Origin: Desulfobulbaceae bacterium
GTDB taxonomy: Bacteria; Desulfobacterota; Desulfobulbia; Desulfobulbales; Desulfobulbaceae
DNA length: 6,111 nucleotides
NCBI GenBank assembly: GCA_030633145.1
Contig: DAOVTM010000247.1
Coordinates: 1 to 6,111, forward strand
Direction of reading: 5' to 3'
Under the pieces are notes generated by a model that was given only the letters and a program-made list of their open reading frames with translations, was not told the origin of the DNA and searched no databases. Position 1 is the first letter of the stretch; every line of letters begins with the position of its first letter. Positions 1-6,111 of this stretch are shown piece by piece. Made by a program: the position numbers and the translations under genes.

Positions 1-1367
1 CGCAGTTGGGCGGAATGCGTACCATCGGCTATGGCCGGGTGAAAAAGGTGCAGTTGTCTGACAAAAAAATATCCTCCCTGGCTCTGCCTGACCCGGCTGC
101 ACTTGCCGGGCTGAAGAACGATGATGGGATTGTCCAGTTCAAGATCATGCCGCAGTATCCCTTTTGTCTGTCCCAGCCCCAGACCACGGATAATCTCTTT
201 GCATCAACGGATATTATTCCCGGAGCTGCTCTCCTTGGCTCCATCATGACCACCTGGAATCACCTGACAGGTGACAAGGGAAAAACTGCTGCAGAAGTTA
301 AAGACACCCGGAAAGAGCTTAAAGACAACTTTAATAAACTGCGCTTCAGCCACGGGTTTCCTGCCAGTAGGAAGGGACAGCGGCCTGTGGTCTTCCCAAA
401 ATCCATTGTCAAGATAGCAGACAGCAAGGACTGGTATGATGTGGCCCAGACGGAAAGACCCTGCCTGATCAAGAAACAAACCCCAAACTTTGCCGTTGAC
501 TGGAAGGACGATTCTGATGTGACTGCTGATTTTGGCTGGCAGAAACTGAGCAGGCAATTACGGGTACGCACCGGCATCCAGCCGGAAAGCCTTCGTTCAG
601 AGGAAAATGAACTCTTTTCCCAGGAACAGATCCTCCCGAATAACCATTACTGGCTGGCCAGCCTTGACCTGAACGGTATTGAAGAGCATGAACAGGATAA
701 GGTGCTTGCCCAGTTCTGTTCCCTGACCAGTCAAGGGGTCTTTGGCCTGGGTAAGAGCAAGGCACCCTTTCTTATGGAGCCGATTCCGGTACGGGAAACC
801 CTGGCAGCAGTAAAAGTTTCCAGCCCGGAACCGCTGGAAAAAAATATCTGGATCGTCACCCTGCAGAGCGATACCTTGCTTGGCAGCCCGCTGGATTTGG
901 ATGAGACCTCCGGGTCTGCCGCCCTGAAAACACTCTATGAAACGGCCTGGGATCAACTTTCCAAGGGTTGTCTGCGACAGGTACGTTATTTTGCAACTCA
1001 GCGTTTGAGCGGCGGGGTCTGGCTCCGTAATACCATGCAGAGGGGGCAGGATTATTATAAACCCTGGCTTCTCACTGAGTCCGGTAGTGTCTTTGTCTTG
1101 ACCACCGGGACTGAATCATCTGTTGAGGAGGCCGCAGCCTGTATCAAGGAATGGCTCAGAAGCGGTCTGCCCCTGTTGGGAGATGTACGGAGCTATTACG
1201 GCCTGGATCAACCGGACAGTGAACCCTGGCAATGCTGCCCCTGGCTGCCGCAAAATGGCTATGGGGAAATAGCCGTCAATCTGGAGGTACACAGCGACAG
1301 ATTTAAACCGAATGAATACACCTTTATTGATCTCCAGTTGGAAGAGGAGGAAAATCCCCATGCGTAA
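1..1367 (+). CDS. csx10: RAMP-domain/Csx10-type (Cas5-like) CRISPR protein, 5'-truncated
   Basis: Probable type III-D effector subunit. Csx10 proteins are Cas5-like RAMPs that bind the 5' handle of crRNA. The frame (codons from base 3) is open to the left edge. Its first visible residues, GGMRTIGYGRV, match the glycine-rich loop that ends a RAMP domain, so the true start is probably upstream and TTG at 6 or ATG at 15 is unlikely to be used. Counting residues from base 6, a second RAMP unit follows. It has a first strand near 42-55, an IPGAALLGSI motif at 71-80 (the usual IPG..LRG site), a conserved-looking 'RF.HGFP...P.V.PKS' stretch at 113-133, RTGI...R..E..LFS at 188-205 and a glycine loop GVFGLGKSK at 244-252. 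A C-terminal half (about 281-430) carries SGGVWL, GSVFVL and NGYGEIAV, the layout I expect of Csx10. The stop TAA overlaps the next gene by 8 bases. A fusion of a Cas7-like domain to Csx10 is my reading. The RAMP assignment is firm and the Csx10 label fairly firm. Confidence 0.8.
   Translation, partial: QLGGMRTIGYGRVKKVQLSDKKISSLALPDPAALAGLKNDDGIVQFKIMPQYPFCLSQPQTTDNLFASTDIIPGAALLGSIMTTWNHLTGDKGKTAAEVKDTRKELKDNFNKLRFSHGFPASRKGQRPVVFPKSIVKIADSKDWYDVAQTERPCLIKKQTPNFAVDWKDDSDVTADFGWQKLSRQLRVRTGIQPESLRSEENELFSQEQILPNNHYWLASLDLNGIEEHEQDKVLAQFCSLTSQGVFGLGKSKAPFLMEPIPVRETLAAVKVSSPEPLEKNIWIVTLQSDTLLGSPLDLDETSGSAALKTLYETAWDQLSKGCLRQVRYFATQRLSGGVWLRNTMQRGQDYYKPWLLTESGSVFVLTTGTESSVEEAAACIKEWLRSGLPLLGDVRSYYGLDQPDSEPWQCCPWLPQNGYGEIAVNLEVHSDRFKPNEYTFIDLQLEEEENPHA
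1344..1350 (+). promoter_or_regulatory. Shine-Dalgarno site deciding the start at 1360
   Basis: GAGGAGG lies 9 bases before ATG 1360 and inside the end of the upstream Csx10-type gene. It favours ATG 1360 over the earlier in-frame ATG at 1312, which has no purine-rich site in front of it. Ribosomes finishing the upstream gene at TAA 1365-1367 would be next to this start, which suggests coupled translation. Confidence 0.75.
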
Positions 1368-4300
1368 TCATAAAAAATACTCTTTTGTTCCCCGCTGGAA
1401 AATCGTCCTCAAGCTGGTTACAGCCAGTCCGCTCCATGTTGGCAGCGGTGAGTTTACCCACAGTGATGCATTGACAGTCACAGAAGTACAAGAGGGCAAA
1501 AGCAGCACCAGACAGGCTGATATTAACGAGTGTATCAAGAATAGTAAGGATAAACCTTTTATTCCCGGTTCTACTGTTAAGGGCAATATCAGGCAGTGGC
1601 TCGAAGAGCATCTTGCTCCGGGCAGCGAACAGGTGGGTACGCTGTTCCGGGAACTGTTCGGATATGGGATGGATGATGAAACAAACCAGACAGATCAGGG
1701 TCGGGGTGGGGCAGCGGAATTTCTCGCTGCTAAACTCACCAGAGAGGTTTCTTTTACCAGGAAGGAGAACGCCCCACCCTGGTGGGATGCAGACCAGCAG
1801 ACCTTTGTGGAGACTTCCATTGCCGTCAACCGCCCGACCCGGACGGTTCTTGATAAAAAATTATTCTACAGTGAAGCGGTACCAGAGGGCGCAGGTTTTA
1901 CCCTGATTGTTGTCGGGGCAATGACTATGGATCAGGCAGCCCTGCTTGCTGCGACCCTGGAAGCTGGTTTTTCGGACAGGCATAGGCAGCCCATTACCCT
2001 GGGAGGAGATACCTGCAACGGCAGCGGCAGGATGAAATTTGAGCGGCTGCGTGTTTTTCGCATGGATAAGGATGCGGTAAAGCAGTGGCTGGAACAAGGG
2101 GATGATGCCATGGCAGAGAATGGTATGCCTGAGTTGGACAGAGCGGAGGTGGACGACCTCGTAAAGCGGGGTTCTCAATGGTTGGCAGGATTAACTGGTC
2201 AATCCACTGCCATAACCATCAATCTTCGTTTTGCCGGGCCTTTTCTGGTCAATGATCCCTCCCGTGGCAGAGATAGCAGCCCGGATCATTTCCCCCTGCT
2301 GGATCGTAACAACAATCCTGTGCTGCCAGCAAAATCTCTGCGGGGAAGCCTTCGTTCCCAGGCGGAAAAAATTGTCCGCACCCTGGGCGGTTTCTGCTGT
2401 GATCCTGCGGATCCTTGTTCGCCGGTGTTTTCGGCTGAAGAGGCAGAAAAAGAACTCTGCCCGGTATGCTTGCTCTTTGGTAACAGCGGCTGGAAAAGCC
2501 GGGTGGATATCTGTGCTATTGAATTTCAGGATAATTGGCTCTCTGAACACGACCGGCACTTGCAGCGTCAGGACTTTGTTGCCATTGATCGTTTTCACGG
2601 CGGCGGACGGGACACTGCCAAGTTTGATGCGGATTATTTTCACCGGCCAGCATTTACCATCACCCTGGCAGCTGCCCCGGATATTAAAGATTGGGCCAGA
2701 GGGCTGCTGGCTCTGACCCTGCGCGATTTCCAGGAGGGGGATATCACCCTTGGCTTTGGCCGAGCCAAGGGGTATGGGCAGGTGTCGATTGATGAGACGA
2801 CCATTTTTGGAGCTGAATCGCTGGGCATGGATAAAAACCTGGACGCTTTTCGGGAAAAATGTGCTGAAAACAGTCAGCCGCTTCGCTGTGTGGCAAGGGA
2901 GAATCCTGAACCTGTGGAATTTACTCCGCCCTCTGAAAAGGGTGGATTGGAGGACAGCAGCGGTAAATTTCACAACCCTTATCATTTCATTCCCACCCCG
3001 AAACCGGGTGCTGAAAAATGGCTCAAAAAAGAGGATTTTGGCCCGGAGATGCACGACTCCCATGCACTGTATCGGGATAAAGACGATGGTGACAGGCAAA
3101 TCCTGCACGGCAGGATCGAGTGTACCCTGACCAGTGAAACTCCGCTGTTTGTGGGCGGTGAACGTATAGAGGAAACAACACCGCAGGAAGTTGAACATTT
3201 TCAGATCAACGGAGATCCGGCCATCCCGGCAACCAGTCTGCGGGGTATGCTCTCTTCCCTGGCTGAGGCTGCAAGTAACTCATCCATGCGGGTGCTGGAT
3301 GATGGGATGATGTCGTATCGGCAAAAAGTTGGAGAGGAAAGTCTCTCGGCCATGGGGATGGTTATAATTCGGGATGGTCATTACTATCTCTATCCCCTTG
3401 CCCTGCCCTTACTTTACCACAACAAAGCCAAGCCGGAATTCCAGGCCATGTTCCCACCAGAACAGGGGAAGAAAGCACCGATGAAGGTGTACCTTGAGAA
3501 GGCCTATATAGCTGGAACAATGAAAACCTTTTTAAACGGGGCAGACAGTTGGAGCTTCGACAATAACACGATATATTATCTTCCGGTTCCTGAATTTCGC
3601 TTTGACCGTAACAGCAAGGTATCTGGAAACAACAATGCCTTAAAGCCAGGTGGAAATGGAAATTTAATACTTGGCATTAGGCTGACAGGCAATCCGGTTC
3701 CCTCCACGACAAAGCAGAGCGGTACTGTGCCGGGTATTTTGCGTATTCTTGGAAAAGAGGGCCGGAAAGATATTCCTGGTAGCAAGAAACATGAATTGTT
3801 CCTGCCTGTACCGCAAGCCTTTGCCGATAACCCGAAAGGATTTCTCGCTGCTCTTGACACCAAAAAGGATCTCTTTGCTATTGCAGATGAGGTGGTGAAC
3901 CATTTTGAAAAGCTGGCAGATCAGAGAACCAGACCCCAGATCAAACATCCTGAGGGTATTGGCGGGGTCAACTGGCTGCCCTATCAGCCCAAGGGATGTA
4001 TGCGGAACACAGGGTTGGAGGGAGATGACTCTCACAAGTTGCGAGTACAACACGGAGACCTGGTTTATTTTCAACCGTATCTCAATTCTCCCCGACAAGT
4101 TGCCGAGATTTCCTTTTCCGCAATATGGCGAAGTAGAGTTGAAAAAACCGTGTACGACTATTTTCCTGATGAACTGCTCCCCTTTAACAAAAAAAGGGAA
4201 ACTATATCGCCTGCGGAACTGCTCTTTGGTTTTGTCCAGCAGGAAAAGGGTAAGGAACAGCTTGCCTTTGCCGGGAAAACAATCGTATCCTCTGCGCAGC

Positions 4301-5118
4301 TGCAAGATGGGCAGGAAGAGCCGTTAATGAAGGAAGCTGTACCCCTGAAAATCCTCTCCAGCCCCAAGCTGCCTTCGCCTCCTCTTTATTTCAAAGAACA
4401 GACCACTGGAAAATATATCAGCAAGTCCGGCATGAACACCGGTAAGGCGGAACCTCTGGGGCGAAAGCGGTATCTTCATCCTTTGATGGATAGCAGCGAT
4501 TCCCAGGGAGTGCTGACATTATCCAAAACTGGGATGAAGGACTCTTCTGGTCGCTATCCCTGGGAAAGTTTTCATGTTGCTGACACGGACTCTTTAAAGC
4601 AGAAGGTACAAATCACCCCTGTGAAAAAAGGCATTATTTTTACCTTTACCCTTGATTTTGACAACTGCACAGAGTGGGAGCTGGGGATGCTCCTCTATAT
4701 GCTGTTACCCAGCTCGCAATTTTGCCATAAAATCGGTATGGGAAAACCCCTGGGTCTGGGTAGCTGCCGCATTGGGATTAACGCAGTGCGTTTCATTGAT
4801 CGAAAACAGCGATATGGTGCAAACACCCTTGCTGAGTACAGGTATACTCATGTTGAGGATAAGGAAAAAATTGACTCCTTCCGCACCGCATTTTCTGAAA
4901 GCATAGAACCAGATATTCGACAGGCCATTGAGCTGCTTGGCAATCCGGCAAAGGTACGGCACCCTGTCCATTATCCTCAGATAGGGGGAATGGACATTGA
5001 GAAGGAAGCATTCACCTGGCATACGGAAAACCAAAAAAATGAGGGAAGAACTCCCGGACCGCAGCAACTAGAGCCTATATCGAAAGACCCCAGCCAATTA
5101 CCAACTTTAAACAGGTGA
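1360..5118 (+). CDS. Three-domain fused Cas7-type RAMP protein (Cas7-Cas7-TIGR03986)
   Basis: Predicted backbone subunit of a type III RNA-targeting complex, 1252 residues. Domain 1 (about 11-235) has a TASPLHVGSGEF first strand, PFIPGSTVKGNIRQWLEE at 66-83 and a GG...GSGRM loop at 215-225. Domain 2 (about 284-480) has GPFLVNDP, LPAKSLRGSLRS at 322-333, a Cys cluster (C346, C347, C353, C367, C370) leading into CPVCLLFG, and the loop LGFGRAKGYGQV at 464-475. Domain 3 (about 536-1252) looks like a whole TIGR03986 RAMP protein: NPYHFIP at 539-545, TPLFVGG, IPATSLRGML at 622-631, ELLFGFV at 953-959, SPKLPSPPLYF, then ELGMLL...HKIGMGKPLGLGS at 1107-1135 and a C-terminal VHYP...FTWHTEN tail. The roughly 360 residues between LRGML and ELLFG contain a large insert, as in Cas7-insertion subunits. 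Linkers of about 48 and 55 residues are too short to hold a Cas11 domain. RAMP identity is certain. The order of functions and which domains cut RNA are inferred. Confidence 0.9.
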   Translation: MRNHKKYSFVPRWKIVLKLVTASPLHVGSGEFTHSDALTVTEVQEGKSSTRQADINECIKNSKDKPFIPGSTVKGNIRQWLEEHLAPGSEQVGTLFRELFGYGMDDETNQTDQGRGGAAEFLAAKLTREVSFTRKENAPPWWDADQQTFVETSIAVNRPTRTVLDKKLFYSEAVPEGAGFTLIVVGAMTMDQAALLAATLEAGFSDRHRQPITLGGDTCNGSGRMKFERLRVFRMDKDAVKQWLEQGDDAMAENGMPELDRAEVDDLVKRGSQWLAGLTGQSTAITINLRFAGPFLVNDPSRGRDSSPDHFPLLDRNNNPVLPAKSLRGSLRSQAEKIVRTLGGFCCDPADPCSPVFSAEEAEKELCPVCLLFGNSGWKSRVDICAIEFQDNWLSEHDRHLQRQDFVAIDRFHGGGRDTAKFDADYFHRPAFTITLAAAPDIKDWARGLLALTLRDFQEGDITLGFGRAKGYGQVSIDETTIFGAESLGMDKNLDAFREKCAENSQPLRCVARENPEPVEFTPPSEKGGLEDSSGKFHNPYHFIPTPKPGAEKWLKKEDFGPEMHDSHALYRDKDDGDRQILHGRIECTLTSETPLFVGGERIEETTPQEVEHFQINGDPAIPATSLRGMLSSLAEAASNSSMRVLDDGMMSYRQKVGEESLSAMGMVIIRDGHYYLYPLALPLLYHNKAKPEFQAMFPPEQGKKAPMKVYLEKAYIAGTMKTFLNGADSWSFDNNTIYYLPVPEFRFDRNSKVSGNNNALKPGGNGNLILGIRLTGNPVPSTTKQSGTVPGILRILGKEGRKDIPGSKKHELFLPVPQAFADNPKGFLAALDTKKDLFAIADEVVNHFEKLADQRTRPQIKHPEGIGGVNWLPYQPKGCMRNTGLEGDDSHKLRVQHGDLVYFQPYLNSPRQVAEISFSAIWRSRVEKTVYDYFPDELLPFNKKRETISPAELLFGFVQQEKGKEQLAFAGKTIVSSAQLQDGQEEPLMKEAVPLKILSSPKLPSPPLYFKEQTTGKYISKSGMNTGKAEPLGRKRYLHPLMDSSDSQGVLTLSKTGMKDSSGRYPWESFHVADTDSLKQKVQITPVKKGIIFTFTLDFDNCTEWELGMLLYMLLPSSQFCHKIGMGKPLGLGSCRIGINAVRFIDRKQRYGANTLAEYRYTHVEDKEKIDSFRTAFSESIEPDIRQAIELLGNPAKVRHPVHYPQIGGMDIEKEAFTWHTENQKNEGRTPGPQQLEPISKDPSQLPTLNR

Positions 5119-5122
5119 TAAC

Positions 5123-5129
5123 AGGAGAG
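5123..5129 (+). promoter_or_regulatory. Shine-Dalgarno site for the 96-residue gene
   Basis: AGGAGAG lies 8 bases before ATG 5138, in the 19-base gap after the fused RAMP gene. It supports both the chosen start and the reading that this small frame is a real gene translated from the same transcript. Confidence 0.65.
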
Positions 5130-5137
5130 CGAAACCA

Positions 5138-5428
5138 ATGAGTGTAAACCAGAGCAGCACCCTGAACGATGCCTATTTTGACCGTAATCAGGCCGTAATG
5201 GTCATGGCAAAACTCGCCCTGCAGCAGGGGATGAAGGTTGGCCTGCGCATTGACCCGGAAGAGCCTGACTGGCCGGTATTGATGATTGACCTGCCCACTG
5301 GTCAGGTGGGGTATCATCTGCCAAAAGATGAGGTTTGTGGAGAGTGGCCCGATTATGAGCGGGATTGGGATGGACATTCCCTTGCGGAGAAGCGGGAACG
5401 GTTGGCCGGGTATTTGGGTGAAAAGTAG
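5138..5428 (+). CDS. Small conserved-looking protein of unknown function, last gene of the RAMP operon
   Basis: I do not recognise this 96-residue protein with confidence. It starts 19 bases after the fused RAMP gene, with a good ribosome binding site, so it is very likely co-transcribed. It is soluble, with no signal peptide or membrane segment. An N-terminal helix is likely around residues 12-31. Two strands follow, around 33-39 and 46-50, then a PTGQVGYHLP segment at 53-62. A WDGH motif at 77-80 leads into a short charged helix, LAEKRERL, at 82-89. The PTGQV..H and WDGH..EEK-type motifs remind me of small hypothetical proteins seen in phages and accessory loci, but I cannot name a family. 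Its mixed helix/strand make-up and size argue against a Cas11 small subunit (usually all-helical and longer). It does not match what I know of Csx19, which is longer. A regulator or accessory part of the complex is possible, but only from position. Confidence 0.75.
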   Translation: MSVNQSSTLNDAYFDRNQAVMVMAKLALQQGMKVGLRIDPEEPDWPVLMIDLPTGQVGYHLPKDEVCGEWPDYERDWDGHSLAEKRERLAGYLGEK

Positions 5429-5480
5429 TTCTTGCGGTCGAGCAATGGAGAGAAATTTTGAAATGGTTGCGTTTTATGAA

Positions 5481-5500
5481 CTGAACAGGTAATCTGTCAG
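5481..5500 (+). terminator. Weak stem-loop after the operon, possible terminator
   Basis: CTGAACAG (5481-5488) pairs with CTGTCAG (5494-5500) with one bulged A and a five-base loop. The seven-pair stem begins 52 bases after the stop of the small gene. The following bases (AACTTATTTAC) are AT-rich but are not a clean T run, so termination here is only a possibility. No better terminator is visible before the next gene. Confidence 0.3.
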
Positions 5501-5562
5501 AACTTATTTACAAATTCTCTGTATCCTCTTTATAAATTATGAAAACATCTGATAGCCCACTG

Positions 5563-5586
5563 GTTCCCATGCTCCTGCGTGGGAAC
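5563..5586. repeat. 24-base palindrome of a dispersed intergenic (REP-like) type
   Basis: GTTCCCATGC (5563-5572) and GCGTGGGAAC (5577-5586) form a 10-pair stem with one T-G mismatch (a wobble pair in RNA) around a TCCT loop. It is GC-rich within an AT-rich spacer. From memory, near-identical GTTCCCACGCTC..GCGTGGGAAC palindromes are scattered in many copies in several sulfate reducers, large sulfur bacteria and cyanobacteria. There is no T run after it, so it is not a standard rho-independent terminator. Only one copy is visible here, so its repeat status rests on recall. Confidence 0.6.
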
Positions 5587-5590
5587 GAGA

Positions 5591-5618
5591 CTGCCATAAA
5601 ATTTAAACAGGATACAAT
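5591..5618 (+). promoter_or_regulatory. Weak sigma70-like promoter candidate for the 3' gene
   Basis: CTGCCA (5591-5596, four of six matches to TTGACA) and TACAAT (5613-5618, five of six matches to TATAAT) are separated by 16 bases. They sit in the AT-rich spacer about 54 bases before ATG 5672. A separate promoter is expected here, since the gap of 243 bases and the palindrome set this gene apart from the RAMP operon. The match is modest and could be chance in AT-rich DNA. Confidence 0.2.
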
Positions 5619-5671
5619 TCTCTCTACATTGAGATTACAAAGAGTTCAAAGAAAAATAAAAGTGAAATAAT

Positions 5672-6111
5672 ATGGATTTAGTTGATCTGATAGAAGAAAA
5701 ACGGTTTATCGGCCAAGAATTCCTGGCCTGGCTCTGGTATAAATCCGAAGAACGGGGCGGCAGTATTGAGCTGCCGGATCGGGGCGATGTCCAGGTTTCC
5801 TTTGAAAAACATATCCTGCTGGAATATGGAGAAGGAGCAGAATGTGAAAAACTGATCTGCCGGGGGTTACAGACTGAGTTGAAAGAGGCTCGGGCCGGGC
5901 TGGCTCTGGGCAAGAAACCGGAGCAGGCCAGAATTCGGCTGGGCAGCGGTGATTTTGAGTTCAGTTTCACCCTTACTGCTGCCACCATGGAGTTTCGCAG
6001 TGTGAAGCTGCCCAAGACTGCGGGTACCGAAGGCAGCAACAAGCCGGAAGACCAGGAAGGGCAGATTCTGGAACGTATCTCTTTGTTTGAGGAGGCAATC
6101 CATCTGGTGAA
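5672..6111 (+). CDS. RdgC-like C-terminal-region protein, 3'-truncated by the window edge
   Basis: The first 146 residues are visible and no stop occurs before the edge. ATG 5672 is the first possible start after an in-frame TGA at 5663-5665. The ribosome binding site is poor (only AGTGAAAT nearby). The protein begins MDLVDLIEEKRFIGQEFLAWLW, shown here as residues 1-22 with key parts RFIGQEF at 11-17 and WLW at 20-22. It then has a stretch of predicted strands (33-50), a charged segment E..KLICRG, a helix over 68-80, strands at 85-110 and a helix over 132-146. I recall similar FLG.EFL.WLW proteins in deltaproteobacteria annotated as recombination-associated RdgC or as hypothetical. In the longer ones this segment follows the RdgC core, so this may be a stand-alone C-terminal domain. 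The AT-rich 243-base spacer and palindrome suggest it is not part of the CRISPR operon. Function is uncertain and the RdgC link is from memory only. Coding reality is well supported by the long open frame and its codon use. Confidence 0.7.
   Translation, partial: MDLVDLIEEKRFIGQEFLAWLWYKSEERGGSIELPDRGDVQVSFEKHILLEYGEGAECEKLICRGLQTELKEARAGLALGKKPEQARIRLGSGDFEFSFTLTAATMEFRSVKLPKTAGTEGSNKPEDQEGQILERISLFEEAIHLV

Noticed and set aside
6..20. TTG at 6 or ATG at 15 as the true start of the first gene
   Set aside because: The frame is open to the edge and the first residues are the closing glycine loop of a RAMP domain, which makes no sense as an N-terminus.
1312..1359. Upstream in-frame ATG at 1312 as the start of the triple-RAMP gene
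   Set aside because: It has no ribosome binding site and would add 16 residues without RAMP character. ATG 1360 has GAGGAGG at good spacing.
2191..3198. 335-codon open frame on the minus strand
   Set aside because: It lies opposite domain 2 and the linker of a clear RAMP gene, and its translation is rich in basic and aromatic residues with no family motif. It is a shadow frame.
3664..4305. 213-codon open frame on the minus strand
   Set aside because: It lies antisense to the TIGR03986-like domain, with no recognisable motif and no start signal.
1360..5118. Canonical III-E effector (Cas7-11/gRAMP)
   Set aside because: There are only three RAMP domains and no room for Cas11 between domains 1 and 2, and a Csx10-type gene sits beside it. 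Related architecture is likely but the identity is not supported.
5445..5492. 15-codon frame just after the 96-residue gene
   Set aside because: It is too short and has no convincing ribosome binding site. Its end also forms part of the stem-loop.
5429..5671. CRISPR array in the spacer
   Set aside because: Only one palindrome copy is present and there are no regularly spaced direct repeats, so this is not an array.

Overview
The window is the 3' part of a type III CRISPR-Cas effector operon, followed by a separate gene at the right edge. All genes are on the + strand. The effector proteins are RAMP (Cas7/Cas5-type) proteins. Base composition is moderate and coding codons are often C- or G-ending. 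Together with the dispersed-type palindrome after the operon and the RdgC-like gene at the edge, this suggests a mesophilic Gram-negative bacterium, most plausibly a member of the Desulfobacterota such as the Desulfobulbales/cable-bacteria relatives. That assignment is a guess from general resemblance, not from a marker gene.

Layout. (1) Bases 1-1367 hold a 5'-truncated gene. It opens in the glycine-rich loop of one RAMP domain and continues into a complete Csx10-type Cas5-like RAMP protein. (2) Bases 1360-5118 hold a 1252-residue protein, overlapping the previous gene by 8 bases and with a good Shine-Dalgarno sequence. It fuses two Cas7-type RAMP domains to a full-length domain of the TIGR03986 RAMP type, probably the equivalent of the Cas7-insertion subunit. 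(3) Bases 5138-5428, 19 bases further on, hold a 96-residue protein I do not recognise, apparently in the same operon. (4) Bases 5429-5671 are an AT-richer intergenic region with a weak stem-loop, a 24-base GC-rich palindrome of a dispersed-repeat type, and a weak promoter candidate. (5) Bases 5672 to the right edge hold the start of another gene, resembling the C-terminal part of RdgC-like proteins of deltaproteobacteria.

How the genes fit together. In type III-D complexes, Csx10 caps the 5' handle of the crRNA and Cas7 subunits form the backbone that grips crRNA and cuts target RNA. Here at least five RAMP modules (one partial, one Csx10, two Cas7, one TIGR03986-like) sit on only two polypeptides. 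This consolidation resembles known fused III-D variants and the single-protein III-E effector (Cas7-11/gRAMP), but is not identical to either as far as I can tell. No Cas10, Cas6, Cas1/Cas2 or CRISPR array lies in the window. The signalling and crRNA-processing genes, if present, must be upstream or elsewhere.
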